From Rosellinia necatrix (lineage: Eukaryota; Ascomycota; Sordariomycetes; Xylariales; Xylariaceae): a stretch of 64,000 nucleotides of DNA. How positions within the stretch are numbered: position 1 is the first letter of the stretch; each line of letters begins with the position of its first letter. Position numbers and translations under genes: made by a program. The notes beneath the pieces were generated by a model that had not been told where the DNA came from, did no database searches, and saw only the letters and a program-made list of their open reading frames with translations. Location of the stretch: NCBI GenBank assembly GCA_021209875.1, contig JAGYVD010000008.1, positions 2,107,501 to 2,171,500 on the forward strand. Direction: 5' to 3'. This document shows, one piece after another, positions 1 to 13,629 of this stretch.

Positions 1-3000
1 TTTTTTAATTTTTTATAGTTTTATGCGCTATTAAAAGTATTTTTTAAACAGCTTTTTAAAAAAATAGTATTTTAAATAAAGTTTTAAATATATTATATCT
101 TTTATATTAAACTTTATTAATTTATGCTTATCGTTGTAATATTATTTTGCACGCGCCGCTATAAAATCTATAGCTAATTTTATATTTTTATAAAAATGTT
201 TTTATATAAATTAAATATTTTTAATAGTTATACTTATTTTTATATTAGCAAAAAAAATCGTTTAGTTTAAATAATTAAAATCTAAAAAGCTGTTTATAAG
301 CTAATAACTTAATAAGTTTTAAATATACTTTATTTAAGTTCTATTATAAAAATAGCAACATATTTACTTAATCGCGGTTTAAATATATATATATATAATA
401 TTAAATAGCAATTTCTATTGTTTAATTTTTTCGTTTAAATAAATTATTATTTTATAAATAATAAAAAGTTATTATTAAAAGTTTTACTCTTATAGCTTTT
501 TAAAGCTTTGTTTAAAATTCAGAAGTAAATTTATAATCCTGATCAAAAATAATACTGCTTAATATATTTTAATTAAATAACAGAAATTATTTAGCTAATG
601 CTTCTGCCTAGTTTTTAACAGAGTATTTTTTGTTGCTTAAAATAAATAATAAACGTTTTAATATAACGTATATTACTATTATTAGTACGTTATAATAATT
701 AAATTTTTTTAATTGTTATAATATAACTAAAAATAATATTTTAAATAAGCTTATAATAAAATCTATTACAATTATTTTTATTAGCTTAATGTTTTCTGGT
801 TAAATAAGTTAATAATTATTATGCGGTTTTTTTCTGCTAGTACTACATAACTTATATTTGTTATAATAATCTAAGTATGCTTTTACTTTGCGAGTTTTTA
901 ACTCGATTATATAAAGCTTTAATTTTTTTATTATACGCTGTTTATTAAAATAGTATTTATTATTATATGCTATTGCCAGAAATTTAGCTATTTATTTTTT
1001 TAAATACGTATAATTTATGCTTATTTCTCCGATTAACGTTATATAATAAATTATTTATAATTATAAAAAAATATTTAAGCTTAAAAAAATTTACAACGTT
1101 TTTATTGCTTTTATAAATCACTTCCAGAACTTTTTAATATTTAAAATCTTTAGCGTAATCTGCTATAATTTTAGCTTTTACTATTTTTTTTATTATTAGT
1201 TCTAAATATATTATTTATATATTATTTAATACTAGTTTTTTATTTGTTTAGATTATTTTTTTTTTAATATTTATTAAGTTAATAATATTTTTTAATTAAT
1301 TAAATATATTTAAAACAAAGTTTTATTTATTTAGCATATAATATATTTATAGTTTATACTATAACAGGTATATAAACGCGTTAACTAAACGTTTGTTTAT
1401 ACGGTCGGTAGATCTATTATTAAGCTTAGTTTAATTTAATATATTTTTTATTGCTAAATAATCGGTAAAAAAAACTACTAAGTTAATTAAAACTTTAATT
1501 ATAGTTTGCAGGCGTTAATATGCTTATATTACATAAGCTACTTCTAGCTTAAAAAGTTTATATTTTATTTCTAGTTATAATATGCAGCAATTTAAAAATA
1601 TTACCGGCAATATTTATATATTTAAAATTATTAATCCCGGTTTTTATATATTTTTATTTTTAATATAAAACAATATTATTTTAAAGTTTTTTTTTAGCAA
1701 GCTATTTATTTATATATATAATGTTTTTATAAGATCGTAATAATAAAATATAATATATAAACAAACTAAGTTTTAAAAAGCTTTAAATAATTTTATTTTA
1801 GCTATAATTAGTTTAAAATATATAAATTAATAATATGTTTAACGCTTGCTATAGTTATTAATTTTATATTGTTTTGTTTTACGTTTTTTATTAAATAATT
1901 TTGTTTTATGTTTTTATAAAAGTTCTGCAACTTTAGCATAATATAGTAACAATATATAAAAAAATCTTGTATTTTTTAAATATTATTTTAAAGCTTTTAA
2001 CTAGTTAAAAAATTTAAAGTTTTTAAATGCTGCTAATTATTCCTCTGTTGTTAATAAACCTAGGGCGTTTATTTAAAAGCTTAACAGTTTAACAGAAAAA
2101 TATATAATAAAGGTTTTTTTAAGCGATAAAAAAATTCTTTTTTTATTAAACAGCGTAAAAATATTATATAAATAAACTAAATAATCTGTTTTAATATTTA
2201 AAAAAATAATAATGTTATTAATAAAAGCTTTATAATAGTGCTTATAAAAGCAAAGTAATTTATTTATAAAACGTTAAATATATATAAGCGTGTTATAAAA
2301 TCCTATTAAAGCTACTGTTAATTGTTTTAGTTTTTAAAAACTTATTATTATAAATCGGTTTTAATAGTTAAAATAAACTATAAATTAATAAAAAAAAACA
2401 GTTGTGTTTATAACAGTTAAATATTTTTTTTTTTAATTAAAATAATAACTATAAATTATAACAGCAACAAATAGTTATTTAAAACAGTTATTTTGTTTAA
2501 AACCTGTAAATTAACTATTAAACGTAAATATAGTTTTTTTTTACGTGTAAGCTATATAACAAAAGTTGGGTATACAAATAAAAAAAAACTGTTAATTTAT
2601 TCTATTTTATTTTGCTTATAAAGCTTATTAAATATTATATTAATTATTTTTTAATCGCGTGCGCTAAAAAAATATAATTAAAAATTTAGTTTTATCTGTT
2701 ACTAATTATTAATTAAAAAGATTTTTATTTGTTTTTTCTGCGATATATTAATAATGCTTTAGTTTTTTTAAATATTAAGTATTTTTTATAACAACTTAAA
2801 AATTTCTAGCGCTATAATATCTTCTTTTATATAAATAAATTATTTATTTAAAGCTTTAATTTTATTTTTTTTACTAGGCTTTTTTATATTTAATATTAAT
2901 AAAATCTTTTAGATTTTAGGCTTTAGCGGTTCGTTTAACTATTTGCCCGTTTCTGCTATAAGCGTTTCTGTTGCATAAATCGCGTTAGTTATATCTATTA

Positions 3001-6000
3001 TACTAGTTACGTTAGCTATTTTAAAAACTTTGTCGGAAAAAAAACCTGCTAAAGAAATACTGTGTTGTTCTAACGTATTAATTATTCCAGCGATTGCACT
3101 AGTTTTTATTGCGGTTAGGTCTAGCTTTTAAATTGCGTTGCGTTTTTAATACGTGTTAAAAATAATAACTACAATAATAAAGGTTATTAATATAAAGTCT
3201 GCTAATAAATACACGTTTAATAATTTAAACTTATTAAAAATATATATTTTATTTTTAAATATAAAAACATTAAAATTAATAGCTAATAAAATATTTAAAA
3301 ACGCGTTAAATAATAAGCCGGTATTAATTAGTAATATATTAGTTATATTTATAGCTTTAGCTGCTGTTAAGCCTGCAGCTATTATTATAGCTTTTAAAGA
3401 TTTTTTTTATATATTTTTAATATCTAATTTCTAATATTGCTGTTTTTAAATTATATTTATTTAAATGTTTTTAAAAATAGTTTTAGTTTTAAAAAACAGA
3501 TTAGTAATTATAACGCTTAAAAAAGTTATAAATTTAATTAAAGCTGCTATATTATTTTTTTATAATAGCTTAAATATAAAGTTTTTATTTTTAAATAACA
3601 GTTTATATTTAGCTAGTATTAGCATTAATATTTTAAGCGCTAAAATAACTTTTATATTAAAATTATTTTATAAACGTATAAGTTTGCTTTAAAAAACATT
3701 TAAAAAAATACTTTAAAATTTTTAATATTAATAAAAGTAACTATATTTAAATTATAATTAATTAACACTTTATAAATATTTAAAAGTTGTTTTTAACAGC
3801 ATTTTAATATTGTTTTTTTTATAACTTAAGCTATGTTTATAAATTCTAGCAATTATAAGAATTTATAATCGTTGTTACTTAATATATAAAATTTTAATAT
3901 AGCTTTTTGTTTATATTTAATTTAACTATTTTTATTTTTTAAATCTAGCCTGTTTATTTTTAAAAGTATGTTTAAATTTGTTTAATAACTGTTTTATTAT
4001 TATTAAATAAATATAACTTATATTTAAGCTTATAATAATATTTTTATTATTTATAGATTTTTAATAATAATTTTAAAATATAAAAATTATTGTTTTTGCT
4101 TTTGTTTTTTAAAGTTATATAACCTGTTAAATGTTTTTAAACCGTTAATATAATTAATTTGTTTTTTTGTTTAAAGTTTATAATTTTTTCTGCTACTGTA
4201 TTTCTAACTAGTTCTGCCGAAAAAAAAATAATTTTTATATAATTTTTTAATATAATACTAAAGCGATCGTATTTATATAAATGTTAAAACAGTATATTAT
4301 ATAATATAAATAGTATATTATATCGTTTATAAATACGTTTAATTAATAATAACACGTTTTAAATATATTTAGCTAAACGTTTAATATAACGTACAACGTA
4401 TTAACCTTAGTTATACGTTAAATTAAACATTTAATCGTAATATTTATATAATTAGCTACGATTAATTATAATAAACGTTTTATCGTTGTTTAATTTAAAG
4501 CTAAATAAAATATAAAACGATGTTATGTTTAATACTAACAAGTCCGATTTAACTATATTAACGCGCTTTTTTTAATAATAATTATATTTATTTCTGCGTC
4601 TGTTCTAGCCGTTTTTTTTTTTATTATTTTTTTTTTTTTATTTAAGCTTACGGCTTTTTTTTTTGGTTTTATTATACTATTTTTTTTTGGTTTTGTTTTT
4701 GTCCTGATCTGCGTTTTTTTAACGCTTATTTTTTTAATTGTTGGATTTTTTATTATAGTTTTAATTACTTTTTTTAACTTGTGGATATTTATTTTTTGCT
4801 GCTGCTATTAAAAAAAGCTTTGTTTTAGCGACTTGAGTTATATATTTAGCTAAAGTATTTTTTGTGTCGGGCGTTAAAAAGTATTGCTTAATTTTAAAGT
4901 TTATGCTAGTTTATATAGCAATTATAACACCGTGTTAATTTCTATTGTTAGCGTTTAAAGTTTTTATAGCTCGAGCATATTTTAGTTTTTTTTATATAAA
5001 CGTAGTAAAAACAGTATTTTGCTATATAATATTTTTTAATAATAATTTAGTTTAAGCGAAACGTTTTGTTGCTACGGCGGGTTATATGTTAAATCGGGTG
5101 GTTATTTTATTTAAAATAATATTTAATTTTTATATTTTAAACTTGAGTTATTTATCGGTAGTTAGCTTATTGTTCTATTATAAAACTGCTGGTTTTTTTA
5201 ATAATGTTTAAAATATAATCAGGATCTGTTAAGTATTCTGTTTTACTACTTCTAGATTTTTAAAAAACAAATTAACTTTTTCCGCGAAATAGAATATGTT
5301 AATAAAAATAAGCTTATTTTTATTAGCTATTATTTTTATATCGTTTTTATTTTTTTTATTTAAATTAAACTAGTTAATATCGGCCCGTTTTATATAATTA
5401 TTATATAACGAGGAGGCAAGGCTGTTAAATGTTTAATGTTTTTTTTTTTGATTATCTCCCTGTTTATATTTATAATTATTTTTGCTACTTCGACCTTTTT
5501 AGTTAAAAGGTTGTTTTAGAGGTCTTTTTTTACTTTTTTTTTTATTGTTTGTATTTAAGCTATTTAGATCGCTAAAATTGTTGTTTATTAGAAGTAGTTT
5601 AAGTAGGTTTTTGTTATCTGCTAAATGTTATAGTTCTAAGGGTGTTATAATAAAAAATGTTGTAAATATATTATATTTAAACTAATATAAAGTAGGAAAC
5701 TTTATACGTTGTTATACTGCTTTAATAAGCAAGGCCTTTATTAATAGATATACGGCTTATGTTTTAAAATAAACTGTCGGAGTAATAAGTACTAGTGCTA
5801 CCGGGACTTGTGCTAGTTTTATTAAAAATATTAGAATAAACGATCTAAATAACGGTTCTAGTGCTAATATAGCTGCGGTCGGGTATTAATAACCAGGGTG
5901 TTAAAGTTAAACAGGCGGTGCCGCTGTATATCTAGTTGTGTTTAATGCAGCTTTAAATAATTAATCAGCAGCGCGATAGAATGTCTCGGGGGCTAAAGTC

Positions 6001-7025
6001 TTTATATTGGCTAGTATTTTAGCATTATTTAGTTGTTACATTAATTAATTAACTGTTTTTGCTGCTTTAATATTTTTAGCATGTTTTTTTTGTTTTAGTT
6101 ATATTATTTTTTAACTTGTTGTATTAATTCCGTAAAAAGTCTATAGTTAAAATAAATGATTTAAAGGTTTGCTTATTCGGTCTAAATCTTAATTTTTAAT
6201 TTTATAATTTAAATTGTTATTATTATAACAATTTATCTGTATTTTTAGCAATATAGTTTTTAAAACTATTTATTTTTTTTTAAAAAAAATTAAAAAACTG
6301 TTGTAATTATTAAACATTGCTTTTTTCGGTTTTAAACTAAGCGATAATTTTAAAGTTTTTATTAAATTTTTTGTTAATTTTATGTTGTTTTTTAAACAAG
6401 TTTAAGATATAAACCTACGATTTTTTGTTGTTGCTTAGTTTAAACTTGTTGTTAAACTTATTTTAAACCATATTTTTTTTTTTTTTAATATAAAATGTTT
6501 AATATTTATAGTTTTAGTTTTTAATTTTTGCATAAATTAAAAAAGTGCTGGCTTAACAAACTTAAGTTTTGTTAGCAAAAAATAACGTTTTTTTTGCATT
6601 ATTTTTAGAACTAATAGTTTAGGTTGGACTATGCTAAAGCTAAAGATTTTTTTAGCTTTTATAAGCTTTAAGGTCGAATTTTTAACTATTAAGACTACTT
6701 TAAATTTTTTAAGTGCTAAGGATTCTAGGTCGGTTTTGCGCTTTAATATATTAACGATTATTAAATAAGTTAATAGTAGAACAAATATATATAGGTTGTT
6801 TTATGTTTAAGCTAACAAATGTTATTAGTTGTTTTATAAATTTGTATTTATATATATACTCCGAAACAAAATTAAATTTTAAAATTAAAAATAAAATAAG
6901 GGGTATAATTAAGTAGTGCTAAGGACCTGCGTGCCTGTTAAAAAACCTGACATAAGCTTTTAGAAAAGTGAAGCTAGTAATAATTACGTTTAAAATATAT
7001 AATTATTACTATTTAAGTGTAATAT

Positions 7026-7111
7026 TAATTAAAGTTTAAAAAAATAATTAATCGTGATATTATAGTCGTTAGACACTTAGTACTAAGATAATTAAAGTTT
7101 AAAAAAATAAT
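7026..7111. repeat. 23-bp direct repeat pair inside RIP block
   Basis: The same 23-bp A/T-rich word occurs at 7026-7048 and again at 7089-7111, with a 40-bp spacer containing some G and C. An exact 23-bp match is notable even in this composition. It may be a remnant of tandem duplication or of an element end; nothing shows a function. Confidence 0.5.
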
Positions 7112-7583
7112 AGATTATTTTAGTATGTTAGTAGCTGGATATAGTAGTACGTAGACAATTAATAATTTAAACTGTCCAAGATGTAATATAAGGTTGGATT
7201 TAGCTGCTGTTATATTTTCTGCTTTTTGTACTAGCAAAAATAAAATAATCGACAGGCTAACGCAGGATATATTAGATCGATTAATTAATTGAATTTATAA
7301 GTTAATAAATATTAGTAGATTTTGCTAGCAACGGCTAAGCTTAAAAGCTAACAGTTCTGCTTTTTTTAGCAAATAGCGCTGCTTAAAATATAAAAAAAAG
7401 TTATATCGGGGATCAGGTATACGTAGACGTTAAAAAACCAAGCGTATTTTATCTGCTGGTACAAAAAAAATAGACTAAAGTATAAAGTTGTATGATTACA
7501 GGACTTACCGCATTATTTAATAAAGTTTACTAAAAGTAGTATAGTTAAGTTTATAAAAATATAATATAGAATTAAAAAAAAAA

Positions 7584-7614
7584 AGGCTTTTGGTCCCTGC
7601 GGGACTAGAAGCCT
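7584..7614. repeat. 14-bp-stem hairpin (first of two)
   Basis: The arms begin AGGCTTTTGGTCCC and end GGGACTAGAAGCCT around a TGC loop. All 14 positions pair if two G-T wobbles are allowed. An A-run precedes it. It lies in one of the few GC-bearing islands of the RIP block. It could be the structured end of a short non-autonomous element or a fold in a transposon transcript. Confidence 0.6.
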
Positions 7615-7644
7615 TAGGCTAGTACTTTATCTAATCTATACAAT

Positions 7645-7677
7645 CTTTATTTAGCTAGCTACGCTAGCTAGATAAAG
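7645..7677. repeat. 15-bp-stem hairpin (second of two)
   Basis: The arms CTTTATTTAGCTAGC and GCTAGCTAGATAAAG flank a TAC loop and pair over 15 positions with one G-T wobble. It follows the first hairpin by 30 bp and is followed by a C-run and T-run. Same island and same possible explanations as its partner. Confidence 0.6.
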
Positions 7678-9289
7678 AGCCCCCCTTTTTCTGACTGTGT
7701 TAACTAAGCTTTTTAAAATTAAAAATAAAGTTTTTAAAATTAACTATAAGCTTTATAAATAACTGTTTAAACTTATTAATCGGCTATATATAAAATAATA
7801 ATAGTTTTAAAAACTAAACAAGTAATTAAATTAAAACAGCCTAAGCTAACAAATTTAAAACTAACAATTTTATTAAAGCTAATAATTTTATTAAAGCTAA
7901 CAATAATATTAGCTAAAAAATTTTATTTATAAAACTAATAAATACTAAAAATACTAATATTAGCTTTTTTTCTGCAAATATTATAACTTTAGTTAATTTA
8001 GTTATATATTATAAACCGGTTATATATTTAGTTATTAATACAGCTATATATTTTATTTATAATCTAGTTAATTTAATTAATTAAATGTTTAATTATTTTA
8101 ACGATTTAGCCTATTAAGCCAGTTGTTTTAATCTAGCTAATTAGACTAGCTAATTTAATATAGTTAATTAAGCTAGTTAATTTAATCTAGCTAATTAAAC
8201 TAGCTAATTTAATCTAGTTAACCAGGCTTTAGCTAATTAAAGCTTTAAATATACAGCTTGTTTAAAAGCTTTAAATATAAGTTATTTTAATTTTAATTAT
8301 TCCGACCCAGCAGATATTAAAATAATAACTGCTAAAAATAACGTTATTTATATAAATATTCAGTTGTTTATAAATAAACTGCAGGCTTTAATTAAAAAAT
8401 AATATTTTTTTAGCTAAATTTTTAATTAAATTAATCGTTTATTATATAGCTAAGCTTTAAAATAATAAAACAGCAAATTATTAGCTAACTAATAATATAT
8501 TTTATATAAAGCCGGCTTAAATAAAATTATTACGGCTTTAAAAAACCGTTTTAAAGTATAATTTAAACGCGCTATACGTTTATTTATAACTAGCAACCTG
8601 TTTTTATATAATATAACTAAAAATAAACACGCGATATTTTAATTTATACAGCGTAAGTTATAATATATAAAAACTAATAAAACTTTAGAAAAAAATAATT
8701 TTAATTAGCTAAAAATTATAACAATTATTTAAAACTAATAAAATAAGTTTATTTTTAATTATATAAAAAAACTAAAAGCTAAAAAAACTTTAAAAAGCTA
8801 TATAAAAAAAATTAAACAAGCTTATAGTAGTTTTAAATAAAAAACTAAACGTTTTTATAGCTTTAGCTTTAGCTTTAGCTCTAGCTTAAACAAATAAAAG
8901 TATTAATAACAACTATATAAATAAAATAACTTTTAAAATATTAAAAGTTTTAACTATTTAAATAAAACTAGTAGTTTTATTAGTTTTAATATATATAGCT
9001 AAAACTGCAGAAAAACTAAAAGCGGTTGTAACTACAACTATAGCCGCGGCTAAACTAGCAGAATTTCCGATTAAAAAAATAGTTAAATAGCATGCTAGCT
9101 AAATAACAGTTTGTTTTTATTACGTTTTTATATAAATTAGCACTTAAAAAAGCTTAAAGCTAAATTAAAGCTTTAAAACTAAATAAAAAGCTTAAATTAA
9201 ACTAATAAAATTTTAAAAAATTAATTAGCCAGCTGTTATTAAATAGTTATTAAAAACAGCAACTATTTTTTAAATACCCAGCATTTTAT

Positions 9290-9540
9290 TAAAGTAGGCA
9301 AAAAGTGCCAGGCTTAGCACTATTAGTTGCCCCATTATAAAATTAAATAAAGTAGCCCAGGCCACCTGGGCTAGCCCATTTAAGCTAGGCCCACCCACCT
9401 ACCTGTACTAATAAATAGAATTCTAAGACTGCACCTAGAATTCCACTATCTTAATCACAACCTACATATAACACTATAAACTAGACCAGCATACAGCAAA
9501 ATACAGCTATTTACAGCTTTATACCCCTGACCAGACTTAT
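9290..9540. repeat. Less-mutated island with short inverted repeats
   Basis: This stretch keeps CA dinucleotides and balanced base use while its flanks are nearly pure A/T. It contains GCCCAGGCCACCTGGGC (an imperfect palindrome) and an 8-bp inverted pair GAATTCTA / TAGAATTC. No open frame of useful length is seen. It may be a younger insertion or a single-copy piece that escaped RIP. Confidence 0.4.
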
Positions 9541-11310
9541 TAAGCTTGCTTAAAAAGCTGTTTTTTTAATTTTATATATAATAACCTGTATTTTTTAATA
9601 ATATTTTTATTAATAACTATATAATATTTACACTTTTATTTAATTAAAGCTTTTTAAAATTATATTTTTTTATAAATATATTAATTATAAAAACAAACTA
9701 TTTATAACCTGTTTAATAATAATTATTTTTTAAAGTTAATATTAACTTTTAAAAATATTTTTTAAAAGTTATTTATTTTTAACTTTTTTATTATTTAAAC
9801 CTAATATTTTTTATTTTTATATTATTTATATAAATATTTAGCCTGCTTGCTAGTTTTATAAAGCATAATTTAATAAAATAGCCTAGTTTTTTATATTATA
9901 AGCAGTTTTTTTTTGCTTTTCTGCAGCATTTTTTTTTTATAGCTTAAACAGCTTAAGCTCTGCTTAAAAAGTTTTATTAAATAATAAATTTAAAAAAGCA
10001 ATTTTAATTATTATAATTTTTTTGGAATTTATTGCTAGATTTTTATAAATTATATTATATTTACGTTTATTTTAAGCGCTATTTTTAATATAATAATTTA
10101 ATAGGTTTTTAGCCTGCTTATTATTTTTAAAATTTAATTAAAATAATTTTAATAATTATTAAATAATTATATATTTATAAAAGTTTTTTAAACTTATTAT
10201 TTATAGTTTTTAAAAAATAATAATTTAATATTATTTGCTTAGTTTATTTTATTTAATTTTAATAATAACTGTTTAAATTAAAAAAAATTAAAAATATTAA
10301 TTAACTTTTAATAAAACATGCATAACTTATAAATAAAAATATAGTTTTATTTAAGTTGTTATAAATAGTTTTAATATATTATAAAAATATTTTTAAATTA
10401 GCTTTTATATTAAAACTGCTTATAATATAAAATAATTTAATAATAACTTATATATTATGTTTAAACTGTTTATAAATATTATATTATTTTAATTTATTAT
10501 TATTTATAAATTTTTGTTTGTTTATAAGTTATATAATATAAACTTTTTTATATAGTTTATTTAAAACAGTTTTTATAAACTTTTAAATTAAACTAAAGTT
10601 TATATTTAAACTTTTGTAACTAAGTTTAAAAAATTTAATATAGCTTAATAAATAAATATAAAAATAATATTAAAAATTAATATATTAGCTATTTAAAATT
10701 ATTTTTAAGCTGTTTATATATAACTTTAATTTACTTTTACTAATAAAATATTATTTTTATTTTAAATATATTAAATTATTATTATTATATTTTATAGTTT
10801 ATATTAAAATAAATTTTATTTCATTATTTAAAAATAGCTTTTAAAAAGCTTTTAATTAGTTTGTTATAAATTTATTAAAAGCTTTAAAAAGCTAGAAAAT
10901 ATATAATAAGCTATGTTTAAAAATATATTTATTAAAATAATAAATAAAATTTATTTTTTAGCTAAATAATAAAAGTTATAAACAATATATATATAGCTTA
11001 TAAAACGTAGTTTTATAAAACTGGTCAGTTTTAGTTATACTAGTCCAAATTTAATAGTTAATTTATAAGCTATTTAGCAATTATTTAGAATAAAAATATA
11101 TAATAGTTTGCTTATATCGGCCTGTGCGCTAATACTTTCTTTTAGGCACTGCCCATAACAGTTATAAATTACAGTTTTTATATATATTTTTTAAAATAAA
11201 GCCAGCATTATTAAAAAAAAAAAAAAACAGACGATTTTAATAATACTAATAAATTAAGTGTTAGATAAAAATTAAAAATGAATTAGTAAGTTAGATAAAA
11301 TTGCTAGGGT

Positions 11311-11324
11311 ACGCGTTAACGCGT
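11311..11324. repeat. Perfect 14-bp palindrome at edge of RIP block
   Basis: ACGCGTTAACGCGT is its own reverse complement and contains ACGCGT twice. It sits at the point where the A/T desert gives way to normal-composition DNA, so it may mark an element end. ACGCGT is also the core of yeast MluI cell-cycle boxes; no gene start lies close enough to support that reading. Confidence 0.4.
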
Positions 11325-13629
11325 TAATAAGGTGGCGTTAAGTGGCCCGTGAGGGTGTTGCCCGTGGCCTGTGTGGTTAGCTTATAGCTTGGGGCAAACA
11401 ACTCACTTGCATATAGCTGGAGAGTAGCCCATGAAGGCTTGGAGACTTCTGTGCAACTGCAAGAGTTGTGGCTATACCCATACTACGATATTTACCACAT
11501 ATGATTAAAATCTTAGGTGACATGAAGTATTTCGGTTTTCCGCCAACTTTGAAGATTGGAAGTTTTACCAAGCTCTCCTTACTGTCTTCATATCGTCGAT
11601 TCGACTGTGTTCTTCGCATTTATTATCAGAGTTGCACTATCCGCCAGCGTTGGCAACATAGCGATGGTCTGGATCGAATGGATGAGTGGCATAAGCATGT
11701 GCTTCAAATATACCGTTGATACTCACAGTATTAACGGCGTCGCTTTTCTGTGTTAACCTGAAGCTATTTCAAAGCGTTCAATGACACCTCTGGTAACGTC
11801 TTTGGAGATCCTTGTCAGAAGTTACCGTGGATAAAAGAGTATGGTACGTTGAGTTGCAACAGGCTACAAGCATAGTGAATCCCTTTTGACAGACGGCCTC
11901 GATCAGGCCATGCAGACTGACTTTTAGCCCACCCGTGGACATTGGTTGCAAGCCTCTCGTATTGGATATGCCCCCGTGTTAAGATCGACCTCCGGGATAG
12001 TAACGATCGAGGCGATGTGACTGACTTACGGTTCACCCCATCAAAAACACAGTGCTTCTTTCGTATCTACCCTTTGTAACCCTTTCCGGAAAGCAAATTT
12101 TAGATCCGAGCCGATACGCCGCCTCACTGCATTTCGTCAGATTTGGCCGCCCCACCACTTATTGTTCACAAGCTGTGATGGTTCTGTTGTTTATCTCCAC
12201 TAAAAGTCACGATATATAAGCCTCGTAGCTTATGTAAGTGCCTATCTATAAGCTTATGGTATCATCAGTTTAACTCGTATTTCCCGACGCACCCGAGAGC
12301 GTTTTCTCCTAGTAACCTTTCTTGCGTTTAATTGTGAATTTGATACCATGCCTCTGTGCCTCTACGATCATACGACGCATATGTACAAGATTTGGAGCAC
12401 TCTACCTTAAGTTCAGATCCGGCAGGGGCGGGTTTCTCCCCGCACGTACGCGGCATAGTTGTCGGGGCTACGAAATACAACAGTCATCATCGTCGCCCTA
12501 AAGTTGCTTTAATGAGTCTACGGCTATACATAAGTCGAGGTATGCTATGAATTAGGACTCACGAGAGTGAGAGAGAGAGAGCTCCATTTTATATTACTCT
12601 GCAAATCGCCTGCCGGGGCCAACCTGACTATGAAGCTGCTTTATAGAGTACGTGAACTACGCAACGTCACGCCCTGCATGCGCATTGGAACCATAATTGA
12701 TGTACCGATCTATGACATGCTTATATTTTCTTTTTCTTTTTCATCATTGTGTTTTAAAACGTCTAGCCTTCATAACAATATTCATATGAACTTCCTTTGT
12801 TTATACCCCCAACAGCATTAAGGGTGACATTTATTAAAGCTCAAATGGGCTACCTAAATGTCATATGGAGAACGTCCAGAGTGAGGTCTAGTCACAAGAA
12901 GGTAGCAGCTGGGTCGCAAGTAGATAGCTGAGTATAGAGGCAAGGCTCAATATCATTAATTCCTGGGCCTACCGTCTAAGGTGCCTTCAGTCCTTATATA
13001 CACAAATACGCCTCTAGAGCTACACCGTAGGGTAGCTAGTACCTCACCATGTGCTTTATCTGCCTGACACTAAACCCCACCTCATAACATATTAGAAAAG
13101 CCTGTTGGGTTCTTGACGGGTATCCATGGGCTGGGATTTCGAAAGCCCGAAGCCATGGAACAAGGCCGCACCACCCACCTGACATTACGGTTTCGCCTTA
13201 TCATCTTTCATGCGAACTTCGCCCGCAGGCATGGTTCTAGGGGTTATCACAAACTTCATATAGCTCGTGACCGTAGGCCGCAAGGTGAGAAACTACGTAA
13301 CTTTGTACGAGGATCCGCGGATCTGATTACCAAAAAAGGAGAGTAAAATATCTAGAGACCTCTTGCTAACAATCCTGCTAAGCTCTGATACTGGTGAATT
13401 GGCTCATTTTCTTGCGGGATGTACTATCTTCCCTTTCTTCCATGTGTTGCACCGAGAATGTGGAAGTGCTGTTCCGTGTCATGGCCGTAAAGGCACTAGT
13501 TGAGTTTAGCATATTCGCGCCATACTATCCATCTCGTAGGCAAATTCCCGTCACGCTATCCGATTCGTGTATTTGCCAAGCCTATACCCTCATTCGCTTC
13601 AAATATCTCAACTCATAATCAGCCGGCAA
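11325..13629. other. Gene-free normal-composition spacer
   Basis: Base composition is ordinary, but open frames on both strands stay under about 85 codons until the shadow frames of the AAA+ gene begin. None shows a recognisable domain, signal peptide or plausible splice-linked continuation. A short GA repeat lies near 12567-12580. I see no gene here. Confidence 0.5.

Larger units (their letters stand above)
1..11290. repeat. RIP-degraded AT-rich repeat block (relic transposons)
   Basis: The block is almost entirely A and T, full of TA, TTA and TTTA steps, with very few CG or CA dinucleotides and stop codons in every frame. The two longest open frames (3153-3434 and 3465-3692) are only 93 and 75 codons and are low-complexity Ile/Leu/Lys/Asn strings, so I do not call them genes. 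This is the signature of repeat-induced point mutation (C-to-T, mainly at CpA) on multicopy DNA in ascomycetes. No recognisable reverse transcriptase, integrase or transposase motif survives to my eye, so the element type cannot be named. Slightly GC-richer islands lie near 5700-6000, 6900-7690 and 9290-9540. Composition changes abruptly to normal near 11.3 kb. Confidence 0.9.

Noticed and set aside
3153..3692. Two small ORFs in the RIP block
   Set aside because: Ile/Asn/Lys/Leu-only low-complexity translations expected from A/T-rich DNA.
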